Shown here: positions 25,605-34,500 of the stretch, one piece after another
Layout: each line of letters opens with the position of its first letter
How positions within the stretch are numbered: the first letter of the stretch is position 1
From: Vibrio ulleungensis
GTDB lineage: Bacteria > Pseudomonadota > Gammaproteobacteria > Enterobacterales > Vibrionaceae
Length of the DNA stretch: 64,000 bases
Direction: 5' to 3'
NCBI RefSeq assembly: GCF_016900875.1
Contig: NZ_JAFEUM010000009.1
Location: forward strand, 62,001-126,000
Position numbers and translations under genes: made by a program
Notes under the pieces: model-generated
The model's database searches: none
The model's input: the letters and a program-made list of their open reading frames with translations, nothing else
Told to the model about the DNA's origin: nothing

Positions 25605-25690
25605 GTGGTTGCGCGGGCTGGATTTGATCCGGGCGGCGCATCCGTCAACGGCCTGAGGGTTATGAAAACCTCATCCATTGAACTTAAAAG
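25605..25690 (-). pseudogene. Degenerate tRNA-fMet relic, copy 2
   Basis: The same structure as the relic at 25172-25256, with the same 16-base insertion before the T-arm. The T-loop differs by one base (GGATCAAATCC instead of GGTTCAAATCC), which further weakens a functional reading. It precedes tRNA-Gly copy 2 in the transcript. Confidence 0.7.
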
Positions 25691-25767
<77 letters not shown>

Positions 25768-25807
25768 TCCGTGTCACCATTTTAAAGCTGATGATGGCTT
25801 TTTTATT

Positions 25808-25870
25808 TGGAGCGACGCGAATAGCTTGGAAACAAGGTTTCTCGTATGCTTTCGCGGCAATCCTAAATTT
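25808..25870 (-). repeat. tRNA-Gly tail repeat 3
   Basis: A 63-base unit nearly identical to the repeat at 25372-25434. It ends in a copy of the tRNA-Gly 3' terminus and is tandem with 25871-25933. Confidence 0.8.
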
Positions 25871-25933
25871 TGGAGCGACGCGACCAGCTTGGGCACGAGG
25901 TTCCTCGTGTGCTTTCGCGGCAATCCTAAAATT
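25871..25933 (-). repeat. tRNA-Gly tail repeat 4
   Basis: A 63-base unit nearly identical to 25435-25497, abutting the CCA end of tRNA-Gly copy 3 and carrying the same T-arm-like palindrome. Confidence 0.8.
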
Positions 25934-26009
25934 TGGAGCGACACACGAGGTTCGAACTCGTGACCTCAACCTTGGCAAGGTTGCGCTCTACCAACTGAGC
26001 TAGTGTCGC
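25934..26009 (-). tRNA. tRNA-Gly (GCC), copy 3
   Basis: Identical by eye to copies 1 and 2 over 76 bases. It lies between tRNA-fMet copy 3 upstream and two tail repeats downstream in the transcript. Confidence 0.97.
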
Positions 26010-26041
26010 AAAGAACCCGTTTTACAACGTATTCTTAAAAT

Positions 26042-26118
<77 letters not shown>

Positions 26119-26183
26119 TCCATGTCATCTAACTAGATGATTGTTCTAAACGATGCATTACCAATATGTCTTAATTAAAAAAC

Positions 26184-26244
26184 TGGAGCGACGCGACCGG
26201 CTAGGGCACGAGGTTCCTTGGGTAGGTAAAATCAATCCAATAAA
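26184..26244 (-). repeat. tRNA-Gly tail repeat 5 (diverged)
   Basis: A 61-base unit abutting tRNA-Gly copy 4. Its end TCGCGTCGCTCCA matches the other tails, but the half next to the tRNA has diverged and the T-arm-like palindrome is partly lost. It is the only tail after this tRNA. Confidence 0.65.
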
Positions 26245-26320
26245 TGGAGCGACACACGAGGTTCGAACTCGTGACCTCAACCTTGGCAAGGTTGCGCTCT
26301 ACCAACTGAGCTAGTGTCGC
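26245..26320 (-). tRNA. tRNA-Gly (GCC), copy 4
   Basis: Identical by eye to copies 1 to 3 over 76 bases. It is the first gene of the array, 22 bases after the -10 box of the promoter. Confidence 0.97.
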
Positions 26321-26342
26321 GTTTCACCGTTTAGGGATGCGA

Positions 26343-26370
26343 ATTATAAGAGCATTTCTGTGTGATGCAA
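26343..26370 (-). promoter_or_regulatory. Promoter of the tRNA array
   Basis: Read leftwards: -35 TTGCAT (26365-26370), 16-base spacer, perfect -10 TATAAT (26343-26348), then a discriminator TCGCATCCC. The stretch upstream is A/T-rich (26381-26400) and could act as an UP element. The G/C-containing discriminator fits stringent control by (p)ppGpp, which is common for stable RNA promoters. Confidence 0.8.
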
Positions 26371-26470
26371 GTCTTAATCGAAAAAAAACGTCATTTTTAG
26401 ATAAGTGACTAAATGTTAGGCGATTCACCTCGGAAAGTTGCTGCTTTAATCCGCACTCACTAAATAATGG

Positions 26471-27019
26471 CTAAATTTTAAACACCGTTTGGCGGTAATA
26501 TTTCAACTCTGCGATCGATTCTCTAATGTCATCGAGCGCCAAGTGACTGCCTGATTTCGAAAATCCGTCCAAAATTTCTGGCTTCCAACGGCGAGTCAGC
26601 TCTTTAATTGTGCTCACATCAACGTATCGGTAGTGGAAATACTCTTCAAGCTTAGGCATATGCTTGTATAAAAATCGGCGGTCTTGGCCAATGCTGTTGC
26701 CACAAATCGGCGATTTACCTTTCGGCACCCATTGCTCTAAGAACGCAATTGTCTGCTCAATAGCGTCTTGTTCCGATACGTTGCTCTGCTCTACACGAGC
26801 CACCAAACCACTATTGGTGTGTGTGTTAGTGCACCAGTCGTCCATCTTATCTAACTCAGATTTTGGCTGGTGAATAGCAAGAACAGGACCCTCAGCCAAT
26901 ATGTTTAGCTCTGAGTCTGTCACAATTGTGGCGATCTCAATGATCTTATGCTGCTCTGGATCCAGTCCAGTCATTTCTAGGTCAACCCAAATCAGGTTGC
27001 TATCGTTGTTCGTCGCCAT
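26471..27019 (-). CDS. orn: Oligoribonuclease
   Basis: A DEDDh-family 3'-5' exonuclease that degrades 2-5 base RNA fragments, including pGpG from cyclic-di-GMP breakdown, which is usually essential. Exo I is at IWVDLEMTGLDPE (D13, E15), Exo II at ICGNSIGQDRRFL, and Exo III has the His/Asp pair in SHLALDDIRESI. At 182 residues it has the E. coli length. It is divergent from rsgA with about 73 bases between them and sits upstream of the tRNA array promoter. Confidence 0.97.
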   Translation of the reverse strand: MATNNDSNLIWVDLEMTGLDPEQHKIIEIATIVTDSELNILAEGPVLAIHQPKSELDKMDDWCTNTHTNSGLVARVEQSNVSEQDAIEQTIAFLEQWVPKGKSPICGNSIGQDRRFLYKHMPKLEEYFHYRYVDVSTIKELTRRWKPEILDGFSKSGSHLALDDIRESIAELKYYRQTVFKI

Positions 27020-27092
27020 GGAGGAAATTCCCTATTCTTGAACGAAAACAGGTATGATACTGAATAATCCAATACCGACCAACACTGTTTGA

Positions 27093-28151
27093 ATGGCAAA
27101 GAAGAAAAAACTGACAAAAGGGCAAGTTCGCCGAGTCCGCTCGAATCAAAAGAAGCGCTTAAAGCAATCTGAATCGAGCGTAGAGTGGGATGAAGCAATG
27201 CTTGGTGACGCTAAGCAAGGTTTAGTGATCACACGATTTGGCCAACATGCAGATATTGAAGATTTGGACAGCGGTGTTATCCATCGTTGTAACCTTAGAC
27301 GTGGAATCGAAAGTCTTGTCTCCGGTGACCGAGTACTATGGCGCATGGGACTGGAAGTTATGGCGGGTATATCTGGTGTTGTAGAAGCCGTGGAGCCTAG
27401 AGAATCAGTATTAACACGACCAGACTACTATGACGGCCTCAAGCCTGTTGCTGCGAACGTCAATCAGATGGTTATCGTCTCATCGGTATTGCCTGAACTC
27501 TCACTGGATATTATCGATCGCTACCTTGTGGCGTCACGCACGTTGGACATAGCGCCTCTATTAGTTCTCAACAAAATTGACCTGCTGAACTCTGCTGAAC
27601 GCGAAAGTTATCGACAAGCCTTATCTATCTATGAATCACTAGGCTTTAAAGTGCTGTTTGTCAGTAAAGAAGACACCGATGGTTTAGCTAAACTAGAAAC
27701 TGAGCTAAATGACAAAATTAACATTTTTGTTGGCCAGTCTGGTGTTGGGAAGTCCAGTTTGGTGAACGCACTATTACCTGAAGCAAATATTGAAGAAGGC
27801 GCCGTCTCGACAAACTCTGGGCTTGGACAGCATACAACGACAGCAGCAAGACTTTATCACTTCCCAAGTGGAGGCGATCTGATCGACTCTCCTGGAGTTA
27901 GGGAGTTTGGACTGTGGCATCTTGATGCCGAGCAAATCACTAAAGCTTTTGTCGAATTCGAACCCTTTCTAGGAGGGTGTAAATTTAGAGATTGTAAACA
28001 CCTTGATGATCCCGGTTGCCTGATCACTGACGCCGTCTCAGAAGGGAAAATTTCTACTCAACGTTTTGAAAGCTATCATCGAATCTTAGAATCAATGTCT
28101 GAAAATAAAGCCAACAGACAATATTCGAAAAACAAACGCTTGGATCAGTAA
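27093..28151 (+). CDS. rsgA: Ribosome small-subunit assembly GTPase RsgA
   Basis: A circularly permuted GTPase for late 30S maturation. A basic N-terminus (MAKKKKLTKGQ) and an OB fold (about 45-105) precede a G domain in permuted order: G4 VLNKIDLL, G1 VGQSGVGKSSLVN, G3 IDSPGVREFG. A C-terminal zinc motif, GCKFRDCKHLDDPGC, supplies three Cys and one His. At 352 residues it matches E. coli RsgA (350). psd follows 96 bases downstream, so the two may share a transcript. Confidence 0.96.
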   Translation: MAKKKKLTKGQVRRVRSNQKKRLKQSESSVEWDEAMLGDAKQGLVITRFGQHADIEDLDSGVIHRCNLRRGIESLVSGDRVLWRMGLEVMAGISGVVEAVEPRESVLTRPDYYDGLKPVAANVNQMVIVSSVLPELSLDIIDRYLVASRTLDIAPLLVLNKIDLLNSAERESYRQALSIYESLGFKVLFVSKEDTDGLAKLETELNDKINIFVGQSGVGKSSLVNALLPEANIEEGAVSTNSGLGQHTTTAARLYHFPSGGDLIDSPGVREFGLWHLDAEQITKAFVEFEPFLGGCKFRDCKHLDDPGCLITDAVSEGKISTQRFESYHRILESMSENKANRQYSKNKRLDQ

Positions 28152-28247
28152 CTCCAATCACAACGCTGAATCTAGCGACTTAGACAAGCGAGTACGAATT
28201 GAGTAAGATTCGCGCTTAGAAACTTTATAGACCGAAAGAGATTGACC

Positions 28248-29129
28248 GTGCTAAACAAACTGAAAGTAAATCTGCAATATTGGCTACCTCAACATGGACT
28301 GACTCGCCTTGTTGGAAGACTGGCATCGGCTAAATTAGGAAGCATCACAACAGCAGTAATCAAAACGTTTATTAAGCAATATAAAGTGGATATGGACGAA
28401 GCCCTGCATTCAGATCCCGAGCACTTTAAAACGTTTAATGAGTTTTTTGTAAGAGAGCTCAAACCCGGTGCTCGTTTGGTGGATGAACGTCAGTCTGTAC
28501 TCACTCATCCTGCAGATGCCTGCGTAAGCCAATTTGGGCCACTTGTTGATAATCAACTGGTGCAAGCCAAGAATCATCACTATAGCGCCTTGGAGTTGCT
28601 TGGTGGCGACCACAGTTTAGCGGAAGAGTTTGAACACGGCAGTTTTGCTACTTTGTATCTTTCACCGCGCGATTATCATCGAGTTCATATGCCGTGTGAC
28701 GGCACTCTGCGTCAAATGATTTATGTCCCTGGCGATCTGTTCTCGGTCAATCCTTTAACTGCTGAGAATGTGCCTAACCTATTCGCGCGAAATGAACGTG
28801 TTGTCTGTATTTTTGACACTGAATTTGGCCCTATGGCGCAAGTTTTAGTTGGTGCAACCATCGTCGGCAGTATCGAGCTTATTTGGGCTGGTACAGTTAC
28901 ACCGCCACGTGGAAATTCGGTATATCGCTGGAATTATCCAACTGAAGGCGAGGAAGCGATTACCCTCAAGAAAGGTGACGAAATGGGACGCTTCAAGCTA
29001 GGCTCAACCGTCATCAACGTATTTTCTAAAGAAGCCATCACTTTTGACGCTAGTATGGAAAACGGGGCGCCAACACGAATGGGCACTGCCTACGCACATC
29101 AAAGCTCTATGGATAGCGACGACTTGTAG
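28248..29129 (+). CDS. psd: Phosphatidylserine decarboxylase proenzyme
   Basis: The membrane enzyme that makes phosphatidylethanolamine from phosphatidylserine. It self-cleaves at the LGST motif (FKLGSTVINVF, near residue 255), leaving a pyruvoyl prosthetic group on the new Ser end. DYHRVHMPCDG holds the catalytic His. I chose a GTG at 28248, seven bases after AAGAG; a TTG at 28242 is too close to that site. The length is about 293 residues. The gene ends at a strong terminator, and the rsgA-psd order is known in E. coli. Confidence 0.96.
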   Translation: MLNKLKVNLQYWLPQHGLTRLVGRLASAKLGSITTAVIKTFIKQYKVDMDEALHSDPEHFKTFNEFFVRELKPGARLVDERQSVLTHPADACVSQFGPLVDNQLVQAKNHHYSALELLGGDHSLAEEFEHGSFATLYLSPRDYHRVHMPCDGTLRQMIYVPGDLFSVNPLTAENVPNLFARNERVVCIFDTEFGPMAQVLVGATIVGSIELIWAGTVTPPRGNSVYRWNYPTEGEEAITLKKGDEMGRFKLGSTVINVFSKEAITFDASMENGAPTRMGTAYAHQSSMDSDDL

Positions 29130-29146
29130 TGCTTAACACAGATATT

Positions 29147-29175
29147 AAAAAGGGCGCATTTAGCGCCCTTTTCTA
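29147..29175 (+). terminator. Terminator of psd
   Basis: A GGGCGC/GCGCCC stem (29152-29157 with 29163-29168), five-base loop and TTTT, extended by flanking A and T pairing. It lies 22 bases after psd. Confidence 0.88.
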
Positions 29176-29190
29176 ATTTTCGGTAAGCCA

Positions 29191-29826
29191 TCAAGCCAGC
29201 ATGACCTGAATACCTTCCTCTAGCAATTCCATCTGTTCTTTACCCAGTGATGTACCAAACGGTTTGATGATTGAAATCATTTGTAGCATGCCCTGATAGA
29301 TAACCTTTTGGGTGATTTCTATATTGAGCGACATACTCGATTGATACGCAATCCAGGAGACGGCAACCATGTGTAAATTAACGCACAGTTGCGATTTCTG
29401 AATATCGGTAAAGGTGACAAGATCCATATTCTGAAACGAATCCAAAATGGATAACAAGTTGCGACTCAACTCTTTTTGGGTTCGCATGTAACGCTGATGC
29501 AGGGCACTGTCCCGCTGCAAAATCTCCGGCAAGTTTGCATAGAAAAAACGATACTTCCACATTAAAGTAAAAATCGAATCCAAATAGTGCTTTAGAAGCG
29601 CCAGATTCTCTTGCTGATGATAATGCGGTGAAAATCGCTCTAACAACTCCCCTTCATACAGTTCATAAATCGCAAGAATGATTTCCTGCTTGTTACTAAA
29701 GTGGTAGTAGAGATTCCCAGTACTGATGTTCATATGGGCAGCAATATGATTGGTGGTGACATTGCGCTCGCCTTGCTCGTTAAACAACTCGAGTGACTTT
29801 AAAACTATTCTATCGCGCGTTTTCAT
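29191..29826 (-). CDS. TetR-family transcriptional regulator
   Basis: The N-terminal helix-turn-helix (TTNHIAAHMNISTGNLYYHF, residues 24-43) is the TetR signature. The 160-residue C-terminal ligand domain does not resemble a regulator I know by name. It is followed leftwards by the convergent psd terminator. No transporter or enzyme is divergent from it: ugd, on the right, is read in the same direction. Its target is unknown. The total of 211 residues is normal. Confidence 0.88.
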   Translation of the reverse strand: MKTRDRIVLKSLELFNEQGERNVTTNHIAAHMNISTGNLYYHFSNKQEIILAIYELYEGELLERFSPHYHQQENLALLKHYLDSIFTLMWKYRFFYANLPEILQRDSALHQRYMRTQKELSRNLLSILDSFQNMDLVTFTDIQKSQLCVNLHMVAVSWIAYQSSMSLNIEITQKVIYQGMLQMISIIKPFGTSLGKEQMELLEEGIQVMLA

Positions 29827-29866
29827 ATCTTAACCTTCTGATACTTGGCCGATTAGTATAAATATA

Positions 29867-29906
29867 AAGCGGGGTCAGATCCACTTATGTAGATCTGACC
29901 CCGCTT
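29867..29906. repeat. Perfect 15-bp inverted repeat with GGGGTCAGATC core
   Basis: Arms AAGCGGGGTCAGATC (29867-29881) and its exact complement (29892-29906) flank a 10-base loop. Leftwards it is followed by a T-rich stretch, so it can end ugd transcription. GGGGTCAG-type palindromes also occur next to REP-associated transposases, so this may be a domesticated mobile hairpin. No transposase is nearby. Confidence 0.7.
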
Positions 29907-29943
29907 AGGTCAATTAACGAATCTTTTACGATGGATTTAGTAC

Positions 29944-31110
29944 CTAATCTGAACCAAATAGATCGCGCGTGTACACTTTATCAGCGACATCTGCTAATTC
30001 TTCAACCATTCGGTTAGATACAATCACGTCACTCATTTGCTTAAACTTATCAAGATCACGTATCACTGGCGAATAGTAGAAGTGATCTTCTTCTAATACA
30101 GGCTCATACACAACAACAGGAATACCTTTCGCTTTAAGTCTCTTCATGATGCCCTGCACCGACGATGCGCGGAAGTTGTCCGAGCCGGTTTTCATGATTA
30201 GACGATAGATCCCCACGGCTTGAGGTTTGCGACTAATGATTGAGTCGGCAATAAAGTCTTTACGAGTACGGTTGGCATCAACGATGGCTTTTATGATGTT
30301 ATTTGGGACGCTCTCGTAGTTGGCCAATAACTGTTTCGTGTCTTTTGGTAGGCAGTATCCGCCATAACCAAACGAAGGGTTATTGTAGTGATTGCCGATA
30401 CGAGGATCCAGACCAACGCCTTCTATGATTTGTCGAGAATCCAGTCCATGAGCCTCTGCGTAAGAGTCCAGCTCGTTAAAGTATGCTACACGCAAGGCCA
30501 AATAAGTATTTGAAAACAGTTTCACCGCTTCAGCTTCGGTTGAATTGGCAAAAAGAACCTCAATGTCGTCTTTAATTGCTCCTTCTACGAGTAAGCCTGC
30601 AAACACTTTAGCGCGCTCTGTTTGTTCGCCCACAATAATACGGGATGGGTAAAGGTTGTCGTATAACGCTTTACCTTCTCGTAAAAACTCAGGCGAAAAC
30701 ATCACATTTTCACAGCCAAGCTCTCGCTTTACATCTTCTGTGTAACCAACAGGAACCGTAGATTTGATAACCATTACGGCGTCTGGATTGATCTCCATAA
30801 CGTCACGAATAACCGCCTCTACCGAGCTGGTGTTGAAGTAATTAGTCTTGGGGTCGTAATCCGTCGGTGTCGCAATAATGACGTATTGCGCTCCCACATA
30901 AGCTTCCGTTTTATCCGTTGTCGCAACGAAATTTAGTTCTTTGGTGCTTAAAAACGATTCAATCTCAGTATCGACAATAGGTGACTGCTTATCATTGAGC
31001 ATGGCCACTTTTTCGGGAATGATGTCTAGCGCTACAACCTGGTGGTTTTGGGCGAGTAACATCGCATTAGATAGACCAACATAGCCTGTACCTGCAACTG
31101 CAATCTTCAT
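29944..31110 (-). CDS. ugd: UDP-glucose 6-dehydrogenase
   Basis: The enzyme oxidises UDP-glucose to UDP-glucuronate for capsule, exopolysaccharide or lipid A sugars. The NAD-binding motif VAGTGYVGLSNAML is at the N-terminus, STVPVGYTEDV and FSPEFLREG lie in the middle, and the catalytic Cys is at residue 253 in GYGGYCLPKDTKQL. The 388 residues are the short bacterial form. No other polysaccharide gene is nearby, so it probably serves a locus elsewhere. The symbol follows the E. coli name. Confidence 0.94.
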   Translation of the reverse strand: MKIAVAGTGYVGLSNAMLLAQNHQVVALDIIPEKVAMLNDKQSPIVDTEIESFLSTKELNFVATTDKTEAYVGAQYVIIATPTDYDPKTNYFNTSSVEAVIRDVMEINPDAVMVIKSTVPVGYTEDVKRELGCENVMFSPEFLREGKALYDNLYPSRIIVGEQTERAKVFAGLLVEGAIKDDIEVLFANSTEAEAVKLFSNTYLALRVAYFNELDSYAEAHGLDSRQIIEGVGLDPRIGNHYNNPSFGYGGYCLPKDTKQLLANYESVPNNIIKAIVDANRTRKDFIADSIISRKPQAVGIYRLIMKTGSDNFRASSVQGIMKRLKAKGIPVVVYEPVLEEDHFYYSPVIRDLDKFKQMSDVIVSNRMVEELADVADKVYTRDLFGSD

Positions 31111-31193
31111 AACGTTATCTTCTTATATAAGTATTATTGATTCTTATTTTGGCAATTCTAACCTAAAAAAAGCGCCTTAAATATGATACTGGA

Positions 31194-32063
31194 TTAAATT
31201 CCATCACCGCCAGTAAACTGCTGAGATCGCCCATTAAACTGCTGATCCATATCGAGTGAAGGCTTATCTGACTTGGGTTTTCCAACTATTTTGGCTGGAA
31301 CTCCTGCAACAGTGGTATGCGCAGGGACCGCTTGTAGAACAACAGAACACGAGCCTATTTTCGCACCTTGCCCTACTTCGATATTACCTAGAATCTTGGC
31401 TCCGGCTCCGATCATTACACCCTCACGGATTTTAGGGTGACGATCCCCACCTTCTTTGCCCGTGCCCCCAAGGGTTACATCTTGCAAGATGGACACATCA
31501 TCTTCCACCACTGCCGTTTCACCAATGACAATACCGGTTGCGTGGTCAAACATAATGCCTTTGCCAATTTTTGCAGCAGGGTGAACATCCACCTGACAAG
31601 CGACAGAAATCTGATTTTGCAGGTAAGTTGCCAATGCAAATCGGCCATTGTTCCACAGCCAATTGGCGACGCGATAACCTTGCAGGGCGTGATAGCCTTT
31701 TAAATAAAGAAGAGGAATCGAGTACTTTTCTACCGCTGGATCGCGGTAAACGGTGGCGCAAATATCGCATGCGGCAGAAGCAGTAATGCTTGGGTCCGCA
31801 TCAAACGCCTGCTCGATCACTTCTCGAACAGCCATGGCGGGCATTGATGCCGTTTTCAATTTGTTGGCAAGTATATAGCTTAGGGCGCTGCCTAAACTGT
31901 CATGATTAATGATGGTCGCATGATAAAAGCTCGCCAGCATGGGCTCTTGCTCGGTCATTTCCCGAGCTTCTTTTACCACTTCATTCCATACTTTATCTTT
32001 CTCGCACAGCAACTGCTTTGAATCTGAGCAGTTACTCGCTTGTTTTTCATCAACTTGAGTCAC
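31194..32063 (-). CDS. cysE: Serine O-acetyltransferase
   Basis: The enzyme acetylates serine, the first step to cysteine. An N-terminal helical domain (about 1-150) precedes a left-handed beta helix of hexapeptide repeats, with HPAAKIGKGIMFDHATGIVIG (shown in part), catalytic His and Asp included, and GGTGKEGGDRHPKI. The start is a GTG with a strong AGGGAGG site six bases before it. At 289 residues it is longer than E. coli CysE (273), and the C-terminal tail where cysteine feedback acts is longer. It is last in the secB-gpsA-cysE cluster. Confidence 0.96.
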   Translation of the reverse strand: MTQVDEKQASNCSDSKQLLCEKDKVWNEVVKEAREMTEQEPMLASFYHATIINHDSLGSALSYILANKLKTASMPAMAVREVIEQAFDADPSITASAACDICATVYRDPAVEKYSIPLLYLKGYHALQGYRVANWLWNNGRFALATYLQNQISVACQVDVHPAAKIGKGIMFDHATGIVIGETAVVEDDVSILQDVTLGGTGKEGGDRHPKIREGVMIGAGAKILGNIEVGQGAKIGSCSVVLQAVPAHTTVAGVPAKIVGKPKSDKPSLDMDQQFNGRSQQFTGGDGI

Positions 32064-32092
32064 GAATCGCCTCCCTTACCATCAGATTTGAC

Positions 32093-33118
32093 TTAGCGTT
32101 CTGCTTTTTTGTCGCGCGCTAATAGATCTTGCGCTGCTTGACGCGCGTCTTTGTCACCATACAACACTTGATAGATTTGCTCGACGATTGGCATCTCTAC
32201 TCCCATGCGACTGGCCAAAAGCCACACTTCTTTTGTGTTTCGGTAACCTTCTACTACTTGCCCAATTTCAGTTTGCGCCGTATCCACGTCTTTGCCCTGC
32301 CCTAGTGCCAGACCAAATCGTCGATTTCGAGACTGATTGTCAGTACAAGTTAAGACTAGATCGCCCAGTCCCGCCATTCCCATGAACGTTTCAGGTTTTG
32401 CTCCTAGTGCCGTACCAAGTCGAGTCATTTCAGCAAGACCGCGGGTAATTAATGCGGTTCGTGCATTGGCACCAAAGCCAATGCCATCAGACATTCCCGC
32501 ACCAATTGCAATAACGTTTTTTACTGCGCCCCCTAGCTGCATACCGATGAAGTCATCGTTCGCATACACTCTAAAGGTCTTTCCACAGTGAATTTTATTC
32601 TGTAATTCTAAGGCATAGTCACTGTCCGATGACGCAACAGAGATAGCCGTTGGCATACCAGCCGCGAGTTCTTTTGCAAAGGTTGGCCCTGATAAAACCG
32701 CAAGTGGATAGTTCTGCCCAATAACATCATGAGCAACGTCACGCAGTAACCGGCCTGTTTCAGGCTCGAGGCCTTTCGTCGCCCAACAGATACGGTGTGA
32801 AGGTGTAAGGTGGGGTTTTAGGCTGTTAAGCACAATACCAAACACGTGGCTTGGGACGACCACCAACAGGTCATCACAAGACGCGACTGCTGTAGACAGA
32901 TCAGACTCAATAATAAGCGACTCTGGAAAGGTAATTCCGGGCAAAAACTCTTCGTTCATGCGCGCATCTTGCAATGTCTGCATGTGCTCCGCTTCGTGAC
33001 CCCACAGCACCACATTGGCGCCATTTCGAGCCAACGAAATTGCCAGCGATGTGCCGTATGAACCCGCACCAATTACCGTCATCGATACATTATTATGAAC
33101 AGAGACTTTCTCAACCAT
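32093..33118 (-). CDS. gpsA: Glycerol-3-phosphate dehydrogenase [NAD(P)+]
   Basis: The product reduces dihydroxyacetone phosphate to sn-glycerol 3-phosphate for phospholipids. The Rossmann motif TVIGAGSYGTSLAISLARNG is near residue 14, CWATKGLEPETGRLL follows, and the catalytic lysine region GGAVKNVIAIGAG lies near 190. The ATG at 33118 is preferred because AGGA touches the upstream ATG at 33124 but is six bases from this one. The length of 341 residues is typical. Its place between secB and cysE is the E. coli order. Confidence 0.96.
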   Translation of the reverse strand: MVEKVSVHNNVSMTVIGAGSYGTSLAISLARNGANVVLWGHEAEHMQTLQDARMNEEFLPGITFPESLIIESDLSTAVASCDDLLVVVPSHVFGIVLNSLKPHLTPSHRICWATKGLEPETGRLLRDVAHDVIGQNYPLAVLSGPTFAKELAAGMPTAISVASSDSDYALELQNKIHCGKTFRVYANDDFIGMQLGGAVKNVIAIGAGMSDGIGFGANARTALITRGLAEMTRLGTALGAKPETFMGMAGLGDLVLTCTDNQSRNRRFGLALGQGKDVDTAQTEIGQVVEGYRNTKEVWLLASRMGVEMPIVEQIYQVLYGDKDARQAAQDLLARDKKAER

Positions 33119-33213
33119 TGCCATTCCTGCCTTTTGGAGAGTAGAAAAACAAAATGCACATTACCTCATATTGAGATGATGTGCATTCTTCATCAATCAG
33201 TTAAGTGGTGCGA

Positions 33214-33681
33214 TTAAGCGTCCGCTTGACCTTCTTTTTGTTTAGCTTGGCTTTGAAGGTAGTTCATGAACAACGCATCAAAGTTAACAGGTGCTAGGTT
33301 CAGTTGTGGGAATGTACCTTTAACCACAAGGCTAGAAATGGTTTCACGCGCATATGGGAATAGGATGTTAGGGCAGAATGCACCTAGGCAATGAGCCAAT
33401 TGGCCTGCTTCCATACCTTCAGCAGAGAAGATACCACCTTGTTGCACTTCACATAGGAAAGCAGTGTCGTTATCGTTCTTTACAGTCACTGTAAGACGTA
33501 GAATGACTTCGTATACATTTTCACCTAGTTCACGGCTTTTAGTATCAAGGTCTAGGTTTACATCTGGTTGCCACTCTTTTTGGAAGATCTCTGGAGAGTT
33601 AGGCGTTTCAAATGAAACATCTTTAAGGAAGATACGTTGAATTGTGAAGTTTTGGTTGTCTTGAGTTGCTGCTTCAGCCAT
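33214..33681 (-). CDS. secB: Protein-export chaperone SecB
   Basis: A 155-residue tetrameric chaperone that keeps precursors unfolded and passes them to SecA. The family pattern shows in FTIQRIFLKDVSFETPNSP near residue 11, the acidic-rich SecA-contact strand region, and CPNILFPYARETISSLV near residue 108. It has a strong AAGGACC-type site. In E. coli grxC lies between yibN and secB; here the two genes are directly adjacent (58 bases) and grxC is missing. Confidence 0.97.
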   Translation of the reverse strand: MAEAATQDNQNFTIQRIFLKDVSFETPNSPEIFQKEWQPDVNLDLDTKSRELGENVYEVILRLTVTVKNDNDTAFLCEVQQGGIFSAEGMEAGQLAHCLGAFCPNILFPYARETISSLVVKGTFPQLNLAPVNFDALFMNYLQSQAKQKEGQADA

Positions 33682-33739
33682 GACAAGGGTCCTTTAATAA
33701 TTAAATTTGTTCGCGTTTATTGAATGCTATGTATGTGTA

Positions 33740-34180
33740 CTATTTTTTCTTCTTACCACGAATCAGTGGCAAGTTAGCTTCGCTCCAAGAGGCGATGCCA
33801 TTTTTCAGTACGTGAACATTCTCAAACCCAGCACCCGCCATGTGGTTGGCAATGTCTACTGCAGTTTGACCTGTTTTACATACAACAATCATTGGGTTTG
33901 ATTTTTGGCTTTCAAGCTTACCAAAGTTATTTGCTTTGATGTCTGATGGCAAAATGTGAACTGCGTCAGTAATGTGGCCCGATTTAAACTCGTCTGCCGA
34001 GCGAATATCGACCACTATCCCTTGTTCGCGGTTAATTAGCTGAGTCACTTCAGCGGTATCCACTTCTTTGTATTGTGCGGTTCTGGTTTTCACAATATTT
34101 GCAATAAGCGCGATAAACACACCTACCCAGATCAACGACATGATTAAGTTCTGTTGAACGAAAGGGATAATGTCTTGCAT
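33740..34180 (-). CDS. yibN: Membrane-anchored rhodanese-like protein (YibN type)
   Basis: An N-terminal transmembrane helix (about 11-31) precedes a single rhodanese domain, with VVDIRSADEFKSGHI and the catalytic-loop Cys at residue 101 in VVCKTGQTAVDIA. The C-terminus is basic (RGKKKK). Rhodanese domains carry sulfur as a persulfide; YibN in E. coli is membrane-bound and linked to protein export and lipid biogenesis. It heads the secB-gpsA-cysE cluster here. Confidence 0.9.
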   Translation of the reverse strand: MQDIIPFVQQNLIMSLIWVGVFIALIANIVKTRTAQYKEVDTAEVTQLINREQGIVVDIRSADEFKSGHITDAVHILPSDIKANNFGKLESQKSNPMIVVCKTGQTAVDIANHMAGAGFENVHVLKNGIASWSEANLPLIRGKKKK

Positions 34181-34500
34181 TTTGCGTACTCTTATTCAGT
34201 TACTACGATAGGAAAGGGGCAAGTATAGCGGTTTCTCGTAAAGCGGTGCAATCGACGTTTCTTGAATAACGCTCGGTTTGTGAGACCAATGTCGACTTAT
34301 TCAGCATATATTGCACATCAGGTCGACTGTAACTATTCTTTTGTTCACTGCTTAACGAAATTGATCGATTTGACTAATTCTTTCAACATAATAGGCATTG
34401 CCTATTCAATTTATTGATCTTAGCTCACTACATTGGTTACTTTTTGTAGTAAAATTACGATAATTTACTTTACTAGTGATTTGATTTGAGGTTTTAAACT
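34181..34500. other. Divergent intergenic region yibN / gpmI
   Basis: This 320-base gap between divergent genes must hold the promoters of both. Near gpmI there is an AT-rich stretch with the inverted repeat TAGTAAA...TTTACTA (about 34446-34475), possibly an operator. I could not fix a clear -35/-10 pair for either gene, and no gene or RNA is seen. Confidence 0.4.
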
